Below, piece after piece: positions 49,544-58,845 of a stretch of DNA of 64,000 bases; position 1 is the stretch's first letter, and the number at the start of each line of letters is the position of its first letter. The translations under genes were made by a program, and so were the position numbers. Below the pieces are notes generated by a model. It did no database searches. It was not told where the DNA came from and was given only the letters and a program-made list of their open reading frames with translations. This DNA comes from Syntrophotalea acetylenica (lineage in GTDB: Bacteria > Desulfobacterota > Desulfuromonadia > Desulfuromonadales > Syntrophotaleaceae), in contig NZ_CP015455.1 of assembly GCF_001888165.1 (NCBI RefSeq), positions 2,970,001 through 3,034,000 of the forward strand, written 5' to 3'.

Positions 49544-52294
49544 TCAAAGTACCGGTAGCGTCACCGTAACCGTGGTCCCGACTCCAACCGTCGATTCAAA
49601 ATCGATGGTACCCTTGTGATCGTTGATGATGGCGTAGCAGATCGACAGACCCAGCCCGGTTCCGCCGGATTTGTGCCTGGTGGTGAAAAACGGATCGAGG
49701 ATGCGGCCACGGATTTCCTCGGGGATGCCGATACCCTGATCGCGGATCCTGATCACCACGGCGCGGGGTGCCTGTTGCAGGGACGTCGAGAGGAAAACGC
49801 CGGACTGACGATCCGGAAGGGCCTGCAGGGCATTGATGAGCAGGTTGATGACAACCTGCTCGATCTTCTGGTAATGCCCCATGATCCGCGGCAGCCCCTC
49901 TTTCAGGTCACAGCTGAAATGATCGGTACTCTGCTTGATCTTGTTGGCCAGAATCACCAGCGCGGCGTTTATGACCCGGTTTATGTCGAAGGGGCGCCGC
50001 ATCGCCTCATCGTCCTGGCGGGAAAAATCCTTGAGGCTGCTGACAATATTCTGAATGCGCCGGGAACCTTCAATGAGACTCCCCAGCAATTGGGGAATAT
50101 CCCTGAGAGCCTCCCCGACGGGCAAACCACCGATGGTAAGATCGGGACGATGCTCGGCATGCTCCTGCAGGCTGCGGCGGATATCGGGCCAGGCCTCCTC
50201 CAGAAACTGGGCATTTGCCAGCAAATAATTGTTGGGATTGTTGATTTCGTGGGCGATCCCCGAGGCCAGGGTGCCAATGGCGGTCATCTTGTTGGCCTGG
50301 ATCAGTTTGGCCTGCATCTCACTACGCTCCTTACGGATGCGCAGTTTTTCGGTGATATCGCGAAAGGTGCCGTAAAGATAGACCTGCCCCCTGGAGCGCA
50401 GCAGCCGGCCGCGAAACGCGGCCATTACCGTATTGCCGCGACGGTCCACGGTGCCCAGGGGGGAAATCTGGCTCCAGGGGGCATCATCGCGGCAGACACC
50501 CTGCTTGCCGGCGAGCTTTTGGGAAAATGAGGCCAGCACTGCCGGCTTCATGAGCAGTGCGAGGCCACCGGAGCGTAAATGCTCCTTTCCATAACCATAA
50601 AGCCTCACCGCCGCCGCATTGGCATCGAGAATCGACAGGCTGTGCGGATCGAGCAGGAACGCCGCATCTTCATTCTGTTCGAAAATCTGCCGGAAAAGCT
50701 CCTCGCTTTCCCGCAGGGCGACTTCGGTACGCTTGCGCTCGGTTATGTCGGCAAGGATGCCGACGGTCCCGATGATTCTGCCTTTTTGATCGTACAGGGG
50801 CGCGGTGGAAAAGCTGATATCCAGCAGGGTGCCGTCCTTGCGGCGGCGGCGGGTTTCCTGACCGTGAAATTTCTCGCCCCGGTTCATGCGGGCCAGGTTT
50901 TCCAGAAACTCGGATTCCTGCCCTTCGGGGACCAGACGGTAACGCTGGCCCAGCACCTCCTTTTCGGTCCAGCCGAACATCTGCTGGGCGGCGGGGTTCC
51001 AGAGCTCAATGCAGCCTTGCCGGTCCAGCACGAAAATTGCCAGCGGCGACGCCTGGATGGTCGCCTGCAGGGTCTGGTTGACTTCCCGCAGGGCGATCTC
51101 CGCCCGGCGCTGCTCGGTAATATCGCGACTGGCGAAAATCGAGCCGGTTACCCGCAACCCCGCCATGGTGCACTTGGCTACCGTTTCCAGCCAGATGTAA
51201 TGCCCGTCCACATGGCGGTAGCGGAACTCTTCATGCACCCTTTTCTTTTCGGGCAGAGTGACCTGGAAAGCCTCCCGCATGCGTTCCATGTCGTCGGGAT
51301 GCATCCAGTCCCACAAGCAGGTACCGACCAAACCTTCATAATCGAAGCCGAGCATTCCTCGATGGGAAGGGCTGAGGTAGGTGAAAATCCCGTCCGTATC
51401 GGCGGTGCTCACCAGGGCCGGCATGTTGTCGGTAATGCGCCGCAGTTGCTCTTCGTTGTGGCGCAGGGCTTGCTCCGTGTGAATGCGATCGGTGACGTCG
51501 CGGCTGGCGAACACCGCACCGTTGATGCGGTTCAGCTTGTCGGTGGTGCATTTGGCGATGGTTTCCAGCCAGATGTAGTGGCCATCGGCATGCCGGTAGC
51601 GAAACTCCGCACGCACGCTTTTCAGCGCCGGCAAAGTCACCTGAAAGGTGATCCGCATGCGCTCCAGATCGTCGGGATGCATCAGATCGTACAGCCAGGT
51701 GCCGACCAGTTTTTCCGGGACAACCCCCAAAACCGGGCCGTGAGACGGCGAAAGATACCGAAAAAACCCGTGTTCATCGGCTTCACTGACCAGATCGAGC
51801 ATGTTGTCGGTGATGCGGTGCAACAGGTCCTGGCGTTCATGCAGCGCCGCTTCGGCCCGCCGGCGCTCGGTCACATCCCTGATGATGCCGAGAATTCCGG
51901 CCGTGTTGTCCTCCAGTCGCAACGGTGCAATCTGAATGATGACCTCGCGGCGGCGGCCTTCATAACTGACGATGCTGGTTTCGTACTGATGACAGGGGAT
52001 CTTTTCCCGAAGCAGGAGGGTGTCGTTGTGGCGGTTGACATGAGCGATGGGGGGTAAAAATAAATCCCTGTCGGTTTTGCCGACGATCTGTTTATATTCC
52101 AGACCAAGCAAGCGCTCGAAGGCGGCATTGCATCGCTGATAGGTGCCATCGGCGTATTTGAAGAAAACCGGATCCGGTGCCAGACGAATGAGTTCATCGA
52201 ACAATTGCTGCCCGCCCGGGCTGCTGGCAGTGCCGTCAAGTGAAGGTTGACAACCTTTTTCTGCGGGGCCTTGCGGATTTCTGGACCGGACCAT
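49544..52294 (-). CDS. Multi-PAS sensor histidine kinase
   Basis: The 916-residue protein has no membrane segment. Five PAS/PAC units are visible: FDELIRLAPDPVFFKYADGT, LHRITDNMLDLVSEADEHGF, LRRITDNMPALVSTADTDGI, ATIQASPLAIFVLDRQGCIE and FRQIFEQNEDAAFLLDPHSL. Units 2 and 3 are so alike (RYRHADGHYIWLETIAKC, RYRHVDGHYIWLETVAKC) that they are a recent internal duplication. The kinase core has the H box GIAHEINNPNNYL, N box NLLINALQALP, G boxes DQGIGIPEE and GGTGLGLS. It is a cytosolic sensor and the probable partner of the sigma-54 regulator at 45284. GGAG lies six bases before ATG 52294; the ATG at 52306 has none. The signal is unknown. Confidence 0.92.
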   Translation of the reverse strand: MVRSRNPQGPAEKGCQPSLDGTASSPGGQQLFDELIRLAPDPVFFKYADGTYQRCNAAFERLLGLEYKQIVGKTDRDLFLPPIAHVNRHNDTLLLREKIPCHQYETSIVSYEGRRREVIIQIAPLRLEDNTAGILGIIRDVTERRRAEAALHERQDLLHRITDNMLDLVSEADEHGFFRYLSPSHGPVLGVVPEKLVGTWLYDLMHPDDLERMRITFQVTLPALKSVRAEFRYRHADGHYIWLETIAKCTTDKLNRINGAVFASRDVTDRIHTEQALRHNEEQLRRITDNMPALVSTADTDGIFTYLSPSHRGMLGFDYEGLVGTCLWDWMHPDDMERMREAFQVTLPEKKRVHEEFRYRHVDGHYIWLETVAKCTMAGLRVTGSIFASRDITEQRRAEIALREVNQTLQATIQASPLAIFVLDRQGCIELWNPAAQQMFGWTEKEVLGQRYRLVPEGQESEFLENLARMNRGEKFHGQETRRRRKDGTLLDISFSTAPLYDQKGRIIGTVGILADITERKRTEVALRESEELFRQIFEQNEDAAFLLDPHSLSILDANAAAVRLYGYGKEHLRSGGLALLMKPAVLASFSQKLAGKQGVCRDDAPWSQISPLGTVDRRGNTVMAAFRGRLLRSRGQVYLYGTFRDITEKLRIRKERSEMQAKLIQANKMTAIGTLASGIAHEINNPNNYLLANAQFLEEAWPDIRRSLQEHAEHRPDLTIGGLPVGEALRDIPQLLGSLIEGSRRIQNIVSSLKDFSRQDDEAMRRPFDINRVINAALVILANKIKQSTDHFSCDLKEGLPRIMGHYQKIEQVVINLLINALQALPDRQSGVFLSTSLQQAPRAVVIRIRDQGIGIPEEIRGRILDPFFTTRHKSGGTGLGLSICYAIINDHKGTIDFESTVGVGTTVTVTLPVL

Positions 52295-52533
52295 GGTCAA
52301 CTCCATGTCTTGTTAAAACACCCGACCGACGCGCTCCCCGCCAGGGGGGATGGCCTGTCTGAAACGATGACGATTCCATGATAGAGTAAACCCGATAAGC
52401 AACTGAAGTAAAAAATCAGGCTTTCACAGGCCATTGCAAGCATATAATGAACTTGCCTGAAGCCCCTGGGCTGGTTATGCTTTACCTACATCGTTCAACC
52501 GATCCGGGATACACAACCAACGGAAAATAATTT

Positions 52534-53094
52534 ATGAACCTCTATTTTCGCCTGATCTGGATGATCCTGCGGGTATGGTTTCTTCGCCGCAAAACGGCCC
52601 TTACGGAAACCTTCCGCCGGCCCTTCCGCGCCTTGCCGACGGACTGCGATATCAACCTGCACCTGACCAACGGCCGCTATTTCAGCCTGCTCGACATCGC
52701 CCGGATCGAACATCTGGCGCGCATGAAGATGATCGGACCGCTGCTGAAACGACGTTGGCTGCCGGTGCTCAATGCCACGGAAATCACCTTTATCCGGCCT
52801 GTCGCTCCATTGTCCAGATTTGACATCGCGACCCGCATCATCACCTGGGATGACAAATATCTCTATATGGAGCAACGGTTTGAAACACCCGGCACCCTGC
52901 ACGCCGTATCCCTGGCGCGGGCCGCCTTTGTCTGCCGGGGAGAGCTGGTGCCTCCGGCGATGGTGGCGCAACTGGCCGGCCACACCGGGGAAGCCCCGCC
53001 CCGCCCCGACATCGTGGGCGGCTGGCACGCGCTGCTGAAAGATAAAAAAGAGCACTTCTCCGCAAGCGCGGCTTCCGGTAAACAAGCACGATGA
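52534..53094 (+). CDS. Acyl-CoA thioesterase-like hotdog protein
   Basis: The 186-residue protein has an N-terminal hydrophobic segment (FRLIWMILRVWFL) and a 4HBT_2-type hotdog domain: RALPTDCDINLHLTNGRYFS and LLDIARIEHLARM, where D-x-N-x-H-x-N-N-like positions form the active site, then NATEITFIRPVAPLSRFDIA and YMEQRFETPG. It would hydrolyse acyl-CoA thioesters near the membrane. It reads divergently from the kinase gene and is followed after 30 bp by the YeeE pair, possibly in one transcript. Confidence 0.8.
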   Translation: MNLYFRLIWMILRVWFLRRKTALTETFRRPFRALPTDCDINLHLTNGRYFSLLDIARIEHLARMKMIGPLLKRRWLPVLNATEITFIRPVAPLSRFDIATRIITWDDKYLYMEQRFETPGTLHAVSLARAAFVCRGELVPPAMVAQLAGHTGEAPPRPDIVGGWHALLKDKKEHFSASAASGKQAR

Positions 53095-53124
53095 CCTTCA
53101 CCCCACCACAAGGAGGAAAAGCGA

Positions 53125-53652
53125 ATGAAACAGATGGATCAGGGCAGTTGGAACCCTTACGTCGCGGGGGCGCTGACCGGTGTCGTCAGTGTTCTTTCGG
53201 TATGGGTGGCGGGAAAGTACTTTGGTGCCTCGACAACCTTCGTCCGCGCCGCCGGCATGATCGAGAAGCTGTTTATGCCTGAACGGGTTGAGAACACGGC
53301 GTATTTCATCAAGACAGCACCTGTCGTCGACTGGCAGTGGATGTTCGTTGTCGGCATTTTCATCGGCGCCCTGATTGCGGCGCTCAGTTCCGGCTCCTTC
53401 CGTCTGCAGGCGGTACCGGACATGTGGGCCGCGCACTTCGGCGCCAGAAGCGGCGGCAAGCGTGCCGCTGTCGCCTTTATCGGCGGCGCGATCCTGATGT
53501 TCGGGGCCCGCATGGCCGGCGGCTGTCCAAGCGGACATGGCCTGAGCGGCACCATGCAACTGGCAGTGAGTGGCTACATCTCTCTGGTCTGTTTTTTCAT
53601 TGGCGGGCTGTTTACGGCCAGACAGATCTTCAAAGGAGGTGGCAAGTCATGA
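53125..53652 (+). CDS. YeeE/YedE-family membrane protein, first half
   Basis: The 175-residue protein has about four membrane segments and the family loop GARMAGGCPSGHGLSGTMQL with its conserved cysteine. YeeE/YedE proteins import thiosulfate or related sulfur species. Here the transporter is split in two genes, as is common; the stop overlaps the start of the second half (ATGA). AGGAGG precedes the ATG. Sulfur transport is inferred from family. Confidence 0.87.
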   Translation: MKQMDQGSWNPYVAGALTGVVSVLSVWVAGKYFGASTTFVRAAGMIEKLFMPERVENTAYFIKTAPVVDWQWMFVVGIFIGALIAALSSGSFRLQAVPDMWAAHFGARSGGKRAAVAFIGGAILMFGARMAGGCPSGHGLSGTMQLAVSGYISLVCFFIGGLFTARQIFKGGGKS

Positions 53653-54176
53653 AAACCCTTATCATCGGCCTGATAACCGGTATTCTGTTTGGCTTCCTGC
53701 TGCAAAAAGGGCGGGTGCTGCGCTACGACAAGCAGCTTGGCGCCCTGCGGCTGCAGGATATGACCATCGTCAAGTTCATGCTGTCCACCGTCATCGTCGG
53801 CATGGTCGGCATTCACCTGCTTAACGATTTCGGCCTGGTAGCCTTCAACATCAAGGGCGCCGTGCTGGGCGCCAACATCATTGGCGGCCTGATCTTCGGC
53901 ATCGGCTGGGGGATGGTCGGCTATTGTCCCGGCACCTCGCTGGGGGCCCTGGGCGAAGGCCGCTGGGATGCCCTGTGGGGCATTCTCGGCATGCTGGCCG
54001 GCGCCGGACTTTACGCCGAAGCCTACCCTGCCATGAAAAAAACCGTCCTGAGCTGGGGCGACCTGGGTAAGATCACCCTTGCCGATGTAACCGGCATCCA
54101 TCCCTGGGTCATTATCGTGGTGCTGGCGCTCGGCGCGCTGGCCCTGTTCCGCTGGTTCGAAAAAAAGGGCCTGTAA
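53649..54176 (+). CDS. YeeE/YedE-family membrane protein, second half
   Basis: The 175-residue protein has four or five membrane segments, the motif GWGMVGYCPGTSLGALGEGR with the second conserved cysteine, and an amphipathic C-terminus. It begins inside the stop of the first half (ATGA overlap) after AAAGGAGGTGG, so the two are translated together and should form one channel. A bidirectional terminator follows. Confidence 0.88.
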   Translation: MKTLIIGLITGILFGFLLQKGRVLRYDKQLGALRLQDMTIVKFMLSTVIVGMVGIHLLNDFGLVAFNIKGAVLGANIIGGLIFGIGWGMVGYCPGTSLGALGEGRWDALWGILGMLAGAGLYAEAYPAMKKTVLSWGDLGKITLADVTGIHPWVIIVVLALGALALFRWFEKKGL

Positions 54177-54208
54177 CCCCCGCCCGTCATACCCGGCACA
54201 TCATGCTG

Positions 54209-54248
54209 AACAAAGGGGCAACCCGGCAGCGCCGGTTGCCCCTTTGTT
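54209..54248. terminator. Bidirectional terminator between converging genes
   Basis: AACAAAGGGGCAACC-CGGC and GCCG-GTTGCCCCTTTGTT form a perfect stem of about 18 pairs with A/T-rich ends on both sides, between the YeeE pair and the decarboxylase gene. Confidence 0.92.
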
Positions 54249-54278
54249 GCGCTTCACCCGCGACACGCCGCAATAAGG

Positions 54279-55946
54279 CTATTCTGAAAGCTTCGCCGAA
54301 GCCCTGACCTTCGCACCCAAGGCATCGGTCAGGCGTTTTAACGCCGGCGAGTGATCGTTTGCATCGAGATGCACATCAATGACAGTAGGCACCAGACTGT
54401 TGTCCAGAGCCGCTTTGAGAGCCTCTGCAAATTGGGTTTCGGTGAAAACCTCAAAACCCAGCCCGGATCCGATCGCTTCTGGAAGCCGGCTGTAACGCCA
54501 GGCGGGGATGTCGTTGAATCCGCCATCGGTCATCGGCCGCTCGGTGCCGTAGCCGCTATTGTTCAGCACCACCACGATAGGCGACAGGCCGAAGCGGGCG
54601 GCGGTGGAGATCTCCATGCCAGTCATCTGGAAAGCGCCGTCGCCAACCAGCACCAGCGGTCGCAGATCGGGTCGGGCCAACTGTGCACCGATGGCACCCG
54701 GCACGGCGAATCCCATGGAGGTGTAGTAGGCCGGAGCGAGAAAAACGGCCGGATGGCGAATGGTCAGGTCGATGGCCGCGAACATCGCCTCACCGGGATC
54801 GGCCAGCAACACCATGCGGCCGTCGATAACGGTTTCCAGGCAGACGAACAGACGACGGATGGTGATGGGCTCATCCCGCGTTTCGAATGCCGGCGAAGGC
54901 TCCAGTTTCGGCCGATCGACCGGCACTCTCCCGCTCAGCGCAACAATGTCGGCATCGCACAGTCCCTGTAGAAAATCTGTCAGAAAAACATCCGGATAGC
55001 GATGAAACGCCATGCAACTGCCGTCACTGGCAGAGGAAATTGTCAGGGCCTGATCGAGCCTGGCAGTGAAGATGCCCAGGTTTACATCGGTCATGAAGGC
55101 GCCGAGCATGATCAGGCAGTCGCTGTTTTCCACCGCCTGGCGGGTCTCTTCCTTGCCGACGGCCCCTGCATAGACCCCGAGAAACAGAGGATGGTCTTCG
55201 GACAAAGTCGATTTGCTCAGGGGAGTGGTGGCAAAGGGGATGCCTGTCTTATGGACAAACTCTAAAAAAGACTGCTGCAGGCCAAAACGCTGAATCTCGA
55301 TGCCGGCAATCAGAACCGGACGGCAAGCCCGGGTTATGCGCCTGACGGCTTCGTCAAGAGCTTCGCGCAATGCCTGCGGGTCACTTGCTTCTGGTGGCGG
55401 CATCGGGTCTCGCGGGCAACTGCAAGTCGCCGTGGTGAGGTCGCGTGGCAACTCGATGTAGACCGGCCGCTTGTAGCGCACTGCGGCGGCCAGCACCCGA
55501 TCGATCTCGCAACAGCCGTTCTCCACCTCGGTAAGATCGGTTGCGGCCACGGTGAGTTGCCGGAAAATCTGCAGTTGCGTATCGAAATCGCGCACCTTGT
55601 GGTGCAGCAAGGGGTTGCGCCAGCGTTCACTGAGCCCTGGCGCGCCGCTGATCACCACCAATGGTGACTTCTCGGCAAATGCCTGGGCGGTACTGTTGAC
55701 GATCTTGAGCCCGCCAACGCAATAAGTAACGCAGACCACACCGAGACCGCGCAGGCGGGCATAGGCATCGGCGGCAAAGCCGGCCCCCTGCTCGTCACAG
55801 GTATTGATCACCCGCAATGGGCTGTTTTCAAGTTGCTGGAAAAACTGCAGAACGTAATCACCCGGTACGCCGAAGATGTGCTCAACGCCGTAATCGGCCA
55901 ACCGGCGGATCAGATACTCGCTGACGGTTTTCGGCTGGGTTTCCAT
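54279..55946 (-). CDS. ThDP-dependent 2-keto acid decarboxylase (pyruvate/indolepyruvate decarboxylase family)
   Basis: The 555-residue protein has the three ThDP domains: Pyr domain with FGVPGDYVLQFF, the catalytic glutamate in CDEQGAGFAADAYAR and the HH pair in NPLLHHKVRDFDTQ; a central domain; and the PP domain with GDGAFQMTGMEIST ... LNNSGYGTE for ThDP/Mg. The HH pair marks decarboxylases making aldehydes rather than acetolactate synthases. Pyruvate or another keto acid would give the aldehyde, which alcohol dehydrogenases could reduce. GGAGG precedes the ATG. It lies 37 bp after the acyltransferase gene on the same strand and may be co-transcribed. The preferred keto acid is not known. 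Confidence 0.85.
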   Translation of the reverse strand: METQPKTVSEYLIRRLADYGVEHIFGVPGDYVLQFFQQLENSPLRVINTCDEQGAGFAADAYARLRGLGVVCVTYCVGGLKIVNSTAQAFAEKSPLVVISGAPGLSERWRNPLLHHKVRDFDTQLQIFRQLTVAATDLTEVENGCCEIDRVLAAAVRYKRPVYIELPRDLTTATCSCPRDPMPPPEASDPQALREALDEAVRRITRACRPVLIAGIEIQRFGLQQSFLEFVHKTGIPFATTPLSKSTLSEDHPLFLGVYAGAVGKEETRQAVENSDCLIMLGAFMTDVNLGIFTARLDQALTISSASDGSCMAFHRYPDVFLTDFLQGLCDADIVALSGRVPVDRPKLEPSPAFETRDEPITIRRLFVCLETVIDGRMVLLADPGEAMFAAIDLTIRHPAVFLAPAYYTSMGFAVPGAIGAQLARPDLRPLVLVGDGAFQMTGMEISTAARFGLSPIVVVLNNSGYGTERPMTDGGFNDIPAWRYSRLPEAIGSGLGFEVFTETQFAEALKAALDNSLVPTVIDVHLDANDHSPALKRLTDALGAKVRASAKLSE

Positions 55947-55983
55947 CTTGACTCCTCCAGGCAGATGCTGTCGGGTTCATACC

Positions 55984-56637
55984 TCATCCGATCAGGTCCA
56001 TGGCCTGTCGTGCGTACCTTTGCATGGCCTCATCCAGCAATGCGGCCTGACGTGCCGCGCCGTCCTTGTCGAGCGTCGCCGGCAGACACATCGGTTCACT
56101 GATCACCAGGCCGATCCGGGCAAAGGGCAGCGGCAGCAGCATGCGGTCCCAGCGATGGTTAAGGCACCATGCCGGGCGGGCGGCCACTCCGACCAGCTGA
56201 ATAGAAAAGCCGAAGTGCGCCGCCAGACTCAGCAATGCCGGCTTGATCTGATACAGGGGACCCAGCGGACCATCGGCGGCCGTTCCCCATACGGCATGTT
56301 CTTCCAGGGCGTTGCGCAATGCCGCCAGGAAACGCCGGCCATGCTCATCAGGCAACTCCACGGTGGCGAAACCGAACCTGCGGCTTATCTGCGCTATCAC
56401 CTGACCACGCAGCGAACGATTGGTCAGAATGCAGGCATTTTTGCCCCGCAACAGGGCGAACAGCGGAACATAACTGCCGTGCCAGAACAGCACCAGCGTG
56501 CGCCGCCTGCCGACGATGCAGCCATCGAGATGCTCCACGCCGATGGCGCGGCGCCGCCAGGTACAACACCAGAGGCGCAGCAACACAGCACCGGCGGCGC
56601 CCAGCAGGCGAGCCCGCCAGGTAGCAGATGGCATCAT
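55984..56637 (-). CDS. DUF374/lysophospholipid acyltransferase-like protein
   Basis: The 217-residue product has LVLFWHGSYVPLFALLRGKN, NRSLRGQVIAQISRRFGFAT and TAADGPLGPLYQIKPALLSL, the DUF374 pattern of membrane acyltransferases acting on lipid A-like or lysophospholipid substrates. Its start (ATG 56637) overlaps the TGA of the glycosyltransferase gene, so the two are coupled and probably share a glycolipid pathway. The longer frame to 56721 would lie inside the glycosyltransferase gene. Confidence 0.8.
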   Translation of the reverse strand: MMPSATWRARLLGAAGAVLLRLWCCTWRRRAIGVEHLDGCIVGRRRTLVLFWHGSYVPLFALLRGKNACILTNRSLRGQVIAQISRRFGFATVELPDEHGRRFLAALRNALEEHAVWGTAADGPLGPLYQIKPALLSLAAHFGFSIQLVGVAARPAWCLNHRWDRMLLPLPFARIGLVISEPMCLPATLDKDGAARQAALLDEAMQRYARQAMDLIG

Positions 56638-57926
56638 TCGCTGGTTTCTCTTACCTGCAATTCGGCCTCCGCGCTCAGAGCCTCGCCCAGGGCACGGGTA
56701 ATATTCGACAGGATCTTCCATTCCTCTTCCAGGCGATGACAGGCGGCGCCCCAGCGACTTTGCTCCGGCGAAGCCTTGCCGTGATGTTGCAGCAGGCGTT
56801 GGTAAAGAGCCAGCATGCGGTCGGCGCTGCGGGCCATGCTGAATTCCCGGGAGGTCTCAAGTGCCCCCTGCTGCAGTTCTAGCCGCTCCACCGCGGAAAG
56901 CTCCAGCACCCCCTGTAATGCCCCGACAAAATCCCCGAGATTCTCCCTGGGCAGCAACCGTCCATTGAAACCATCCCGCACGATATCCCGCACGCCGGAT
57001 GCGGCCACGGCAACCACCGGCGTGGCGGCCGCCATCGCTTCCGCCAGAACCATGCCCTGCGTCTCGCTCTGGGAGGCGAATACGAAAACATCCAAAGCCC
57101 GGTAGGCAGCAGTCAGCTGCGAACGATCCAGCACACCGAGCATGTGCAGCCGATCGCGCAGGCCTTGCTCGGAGAACATCCCTTCGATCTGCTGCTTGCA
57201 AGCCCCTTCACCGGCTATAAGAAACCTGGCCCGATGGTGCTTCCGCAAAAAACGGGCAACCGCCTGCGCCAGAAAACCGAGGTTCTTTTCCGCGGACAGC
57301 CGCCCCACATACCCGACGACAAAGGCATCCTCCGGGATCCCCACGGCACGGCGAAATGCCATGCCATCGGCGGCGGCAAAGGGTTCGGGGTCGATGCCGG
57401 TTGGAATAACCTCGACAGGACGCTGCACTCCTCGATGGCGCAGGCAGTCGGCCAGGGTGGTGCTTGGCGCCACCACGGCGTCGCACAGATTGCAATAGCC
57501 GACCGCCAGTTCCATGACAAAGCGGCGCACCCGCTCGGAGTCGAGGGGCAGATAATGGGTATAGCGTTCATACATGGTGTGGTGGGTAAACAGAATCGGC
57601 AAGTGCCGCTGGGCAGCTGTGCGCAGGGCCGTATCGCCCAGCAGGAACGGATGATGCGAATGAACGATGTCGGGAGCGAAGGCGTCGAGGGTACGTTGCA
57701 GGCCGACCGGTGCCGGCAGGGGAACCGAAAAATCGCTGCCATGAAAATGTTCGACTGCGGGGAATCGCAACACATCCGTTTCCTCTGCCGGGGCGCCTGC
57801 AAATTGCGGCGCGATGACGAGAACCCGGTGTCCCTGCTGACGGAAAGCGTCGCAATAACTCTGCACGCTGCGAGCCACACCGCCGACATGGGGGGTAAAG
57901 GTATTGGTGACCATCAGGATATTCAT
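56634..57926 (-). CDS. GT4-family glycosyltransferase
   Basis: The 430-residue protein starts MNILMVTNTFTPHVGGVARS, typical of GT4 enzymes with the glycine-rich acceptor loop. It has DIVHSHHPFLLG, FTHHTMYERYTHYLP, VEVIPTGIDPEPF and the C-terminal nucleotide-sugar site GRLSAEKNLG, GVLDRSQLTAAYRA, FASQSETQGMVLAEAMAAAT with the E-x7-E motif. This pattern resembles diacylglycerol glycosyltransferases/mannosyltransferases that make glycolipids. GAGG precedes ATG 57926. The coupled acyltransferase supports a lipid role. Confidence 0.9.
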   Translation of the reverse strand: MNILMVTNTFTPHVGGVARSVQSYCDAFRQQGHRVLVIAPQFAGAPAEETDVLRFPAVEHFHGSDFSVPLPAPVGLQRTLDAFAPDIVHSHHPFLLGDTALRTAAQRHLPILFTHHTMYERYTHYLPLDSERVRRFVMELAVGYCNLCDAVVAPSTTLADCLRHRGVQRPVEVIPTGIDPEPFAAADGMAFRRAVGIPEDAFVVGYVGRLSAEKNLGFLAQAVARFLRKHHRARFLIAGEGACKQQIEGMFSEQGLRDRLHMLGVLDRSQLTAAYRALDVFVFASQSETQGMVLAEAMAAATPVVAVAASGVRDIVRDGFNGRLLPRENLGDFVGALQGVLELSAVERLELQQGALETSREFSMARSADRMLALYQRLLQHHGKASPEQSRWGAACHRLEEEWKILSNITRALGEALSAEAELQVRETSE

Positions 57927-58203
57927 CGCGACCTCGACAAAAGGAAAACACGGGGCATACTTTTCATGAATCACCTGCTGGCTTTAATTTTAACCGGTTT
58001 GCCGTCGCTGGCCAGTCCCCGACAACGACCCGCCGAATAAAATGGGGCCACGACCCTATTTTACGCGACCCGAAATTTATTGAACAACATAACGCATTCT
58101 GCCACAATGCTGGCAAAGTCGGCTCCCCACCCACGCCTCATCCACTGACGTGGCGGGAGGAAATGTTCCCGGACGTTCTATTTCGCAAGGAAAGGATTGT
58201 GCT

Positions 58204-58599
58204 ATGTCCCGAATTCTCAACGCTGACCCCCATGGCAAAATCGCGCTTCAGGGTTACGATCCGGTAGCCTTTCATACGGCCGGCAAAGCCGTGAAAGGCA
58301 ATCCCGCGATCCTGGCCGAGAACAGCGGCTACAAATTCGCCTTCTCCTCGGAAGAAAACAGGACGGCGTTCGAAAAACAGCCGGAAAAATATATGCCCGC
58401 CTTCGGTGGCTACTGCGCTTTCGGCGTTTCCATCGGTGTTCTGTTTCCCGTGGAAATCGACACCTGGGAAATTATCGACGGCCGACTGGTGCTCCAATAC
58501 ACCAATGAGGTCAAACAGATGTTCGAGGAGAACAAGGCCGAAAACCTCCGCAAGGCCAATGAGAACTGGGCCAGAATGGAGCCGGAACTCGCCAGATAA
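58204..58599 (+). CDS. YHS-domain protein
   Basis: The 131-residue soluble protein reads KIALQGYDPVAFHTAGKAVK, YKFAFSSEENRTAFEKQPEK and YMPAFGGYCAFGVSIG, a full YHS domain (found in metal-binding and monooxygenase proteins). It lacks a signal peptide. AAGGA lies seven bases before ATG 58204. It stands alone, followed by a terminator. Role unknown; YHS domains may bind metal through the Tyr-His/Cys positions. Confidence 0.87.
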   Translation: MSRILNADPHGKIALQGYDPVAFHTAGKAVKGNPAILAENSGYKFAFSSEENRTAFEKQPEKYMPAFGGYCAFGVSIGVLFPVEIDTWEIIDGRLVLQYTNEVKQMFEENKAENLRKANENWARMEPELAR

Positions 58600-58609
58600 T
58601 CCTGGTTTG

Positions 58610-58626
58610 ATCCGGAATTTCCGGAT
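58610..58626 (+). repeat. Dispersed repeat core palindrome R10
   Basis: ATCCGGAATTTCCGGAT is a perfect palindrome with the CCGGA/TCCGG core of the repeat family, between the YHS gene and its terminator. Confidence 0.5.
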
Positions 58627-58654
58627 GGCATCTCCCTTATTTCCAGTTTCGAGC

Positions 58655-58685
58655 AAAAAGGCTCCTTTCTTCGAGGAGCCTTTTT
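58655..58685 (+). terminator. Rho-independent terminator of the YHS gene
   Basis: AAAAAGGCTCCT-TTCTTCG-AGGAGCCTTTTT, a strong stem with T run. Confidence 0.92.
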
Positions 58686-58845
58686 GCTTCTTCAGAACAA
58701 ATCATGGGCCAAAAGGAGGCGACCCCTTTCGGGAAAAACCCTGGCCTGTTATCCCCCCGGGACGGGCGGATGTTGTGCGGAACCATATCCGCCAGACCTG
58801 GAGCGGCAACCATGCCATCCGGCGAAAGCTCCCCCCCTTTTGCCG

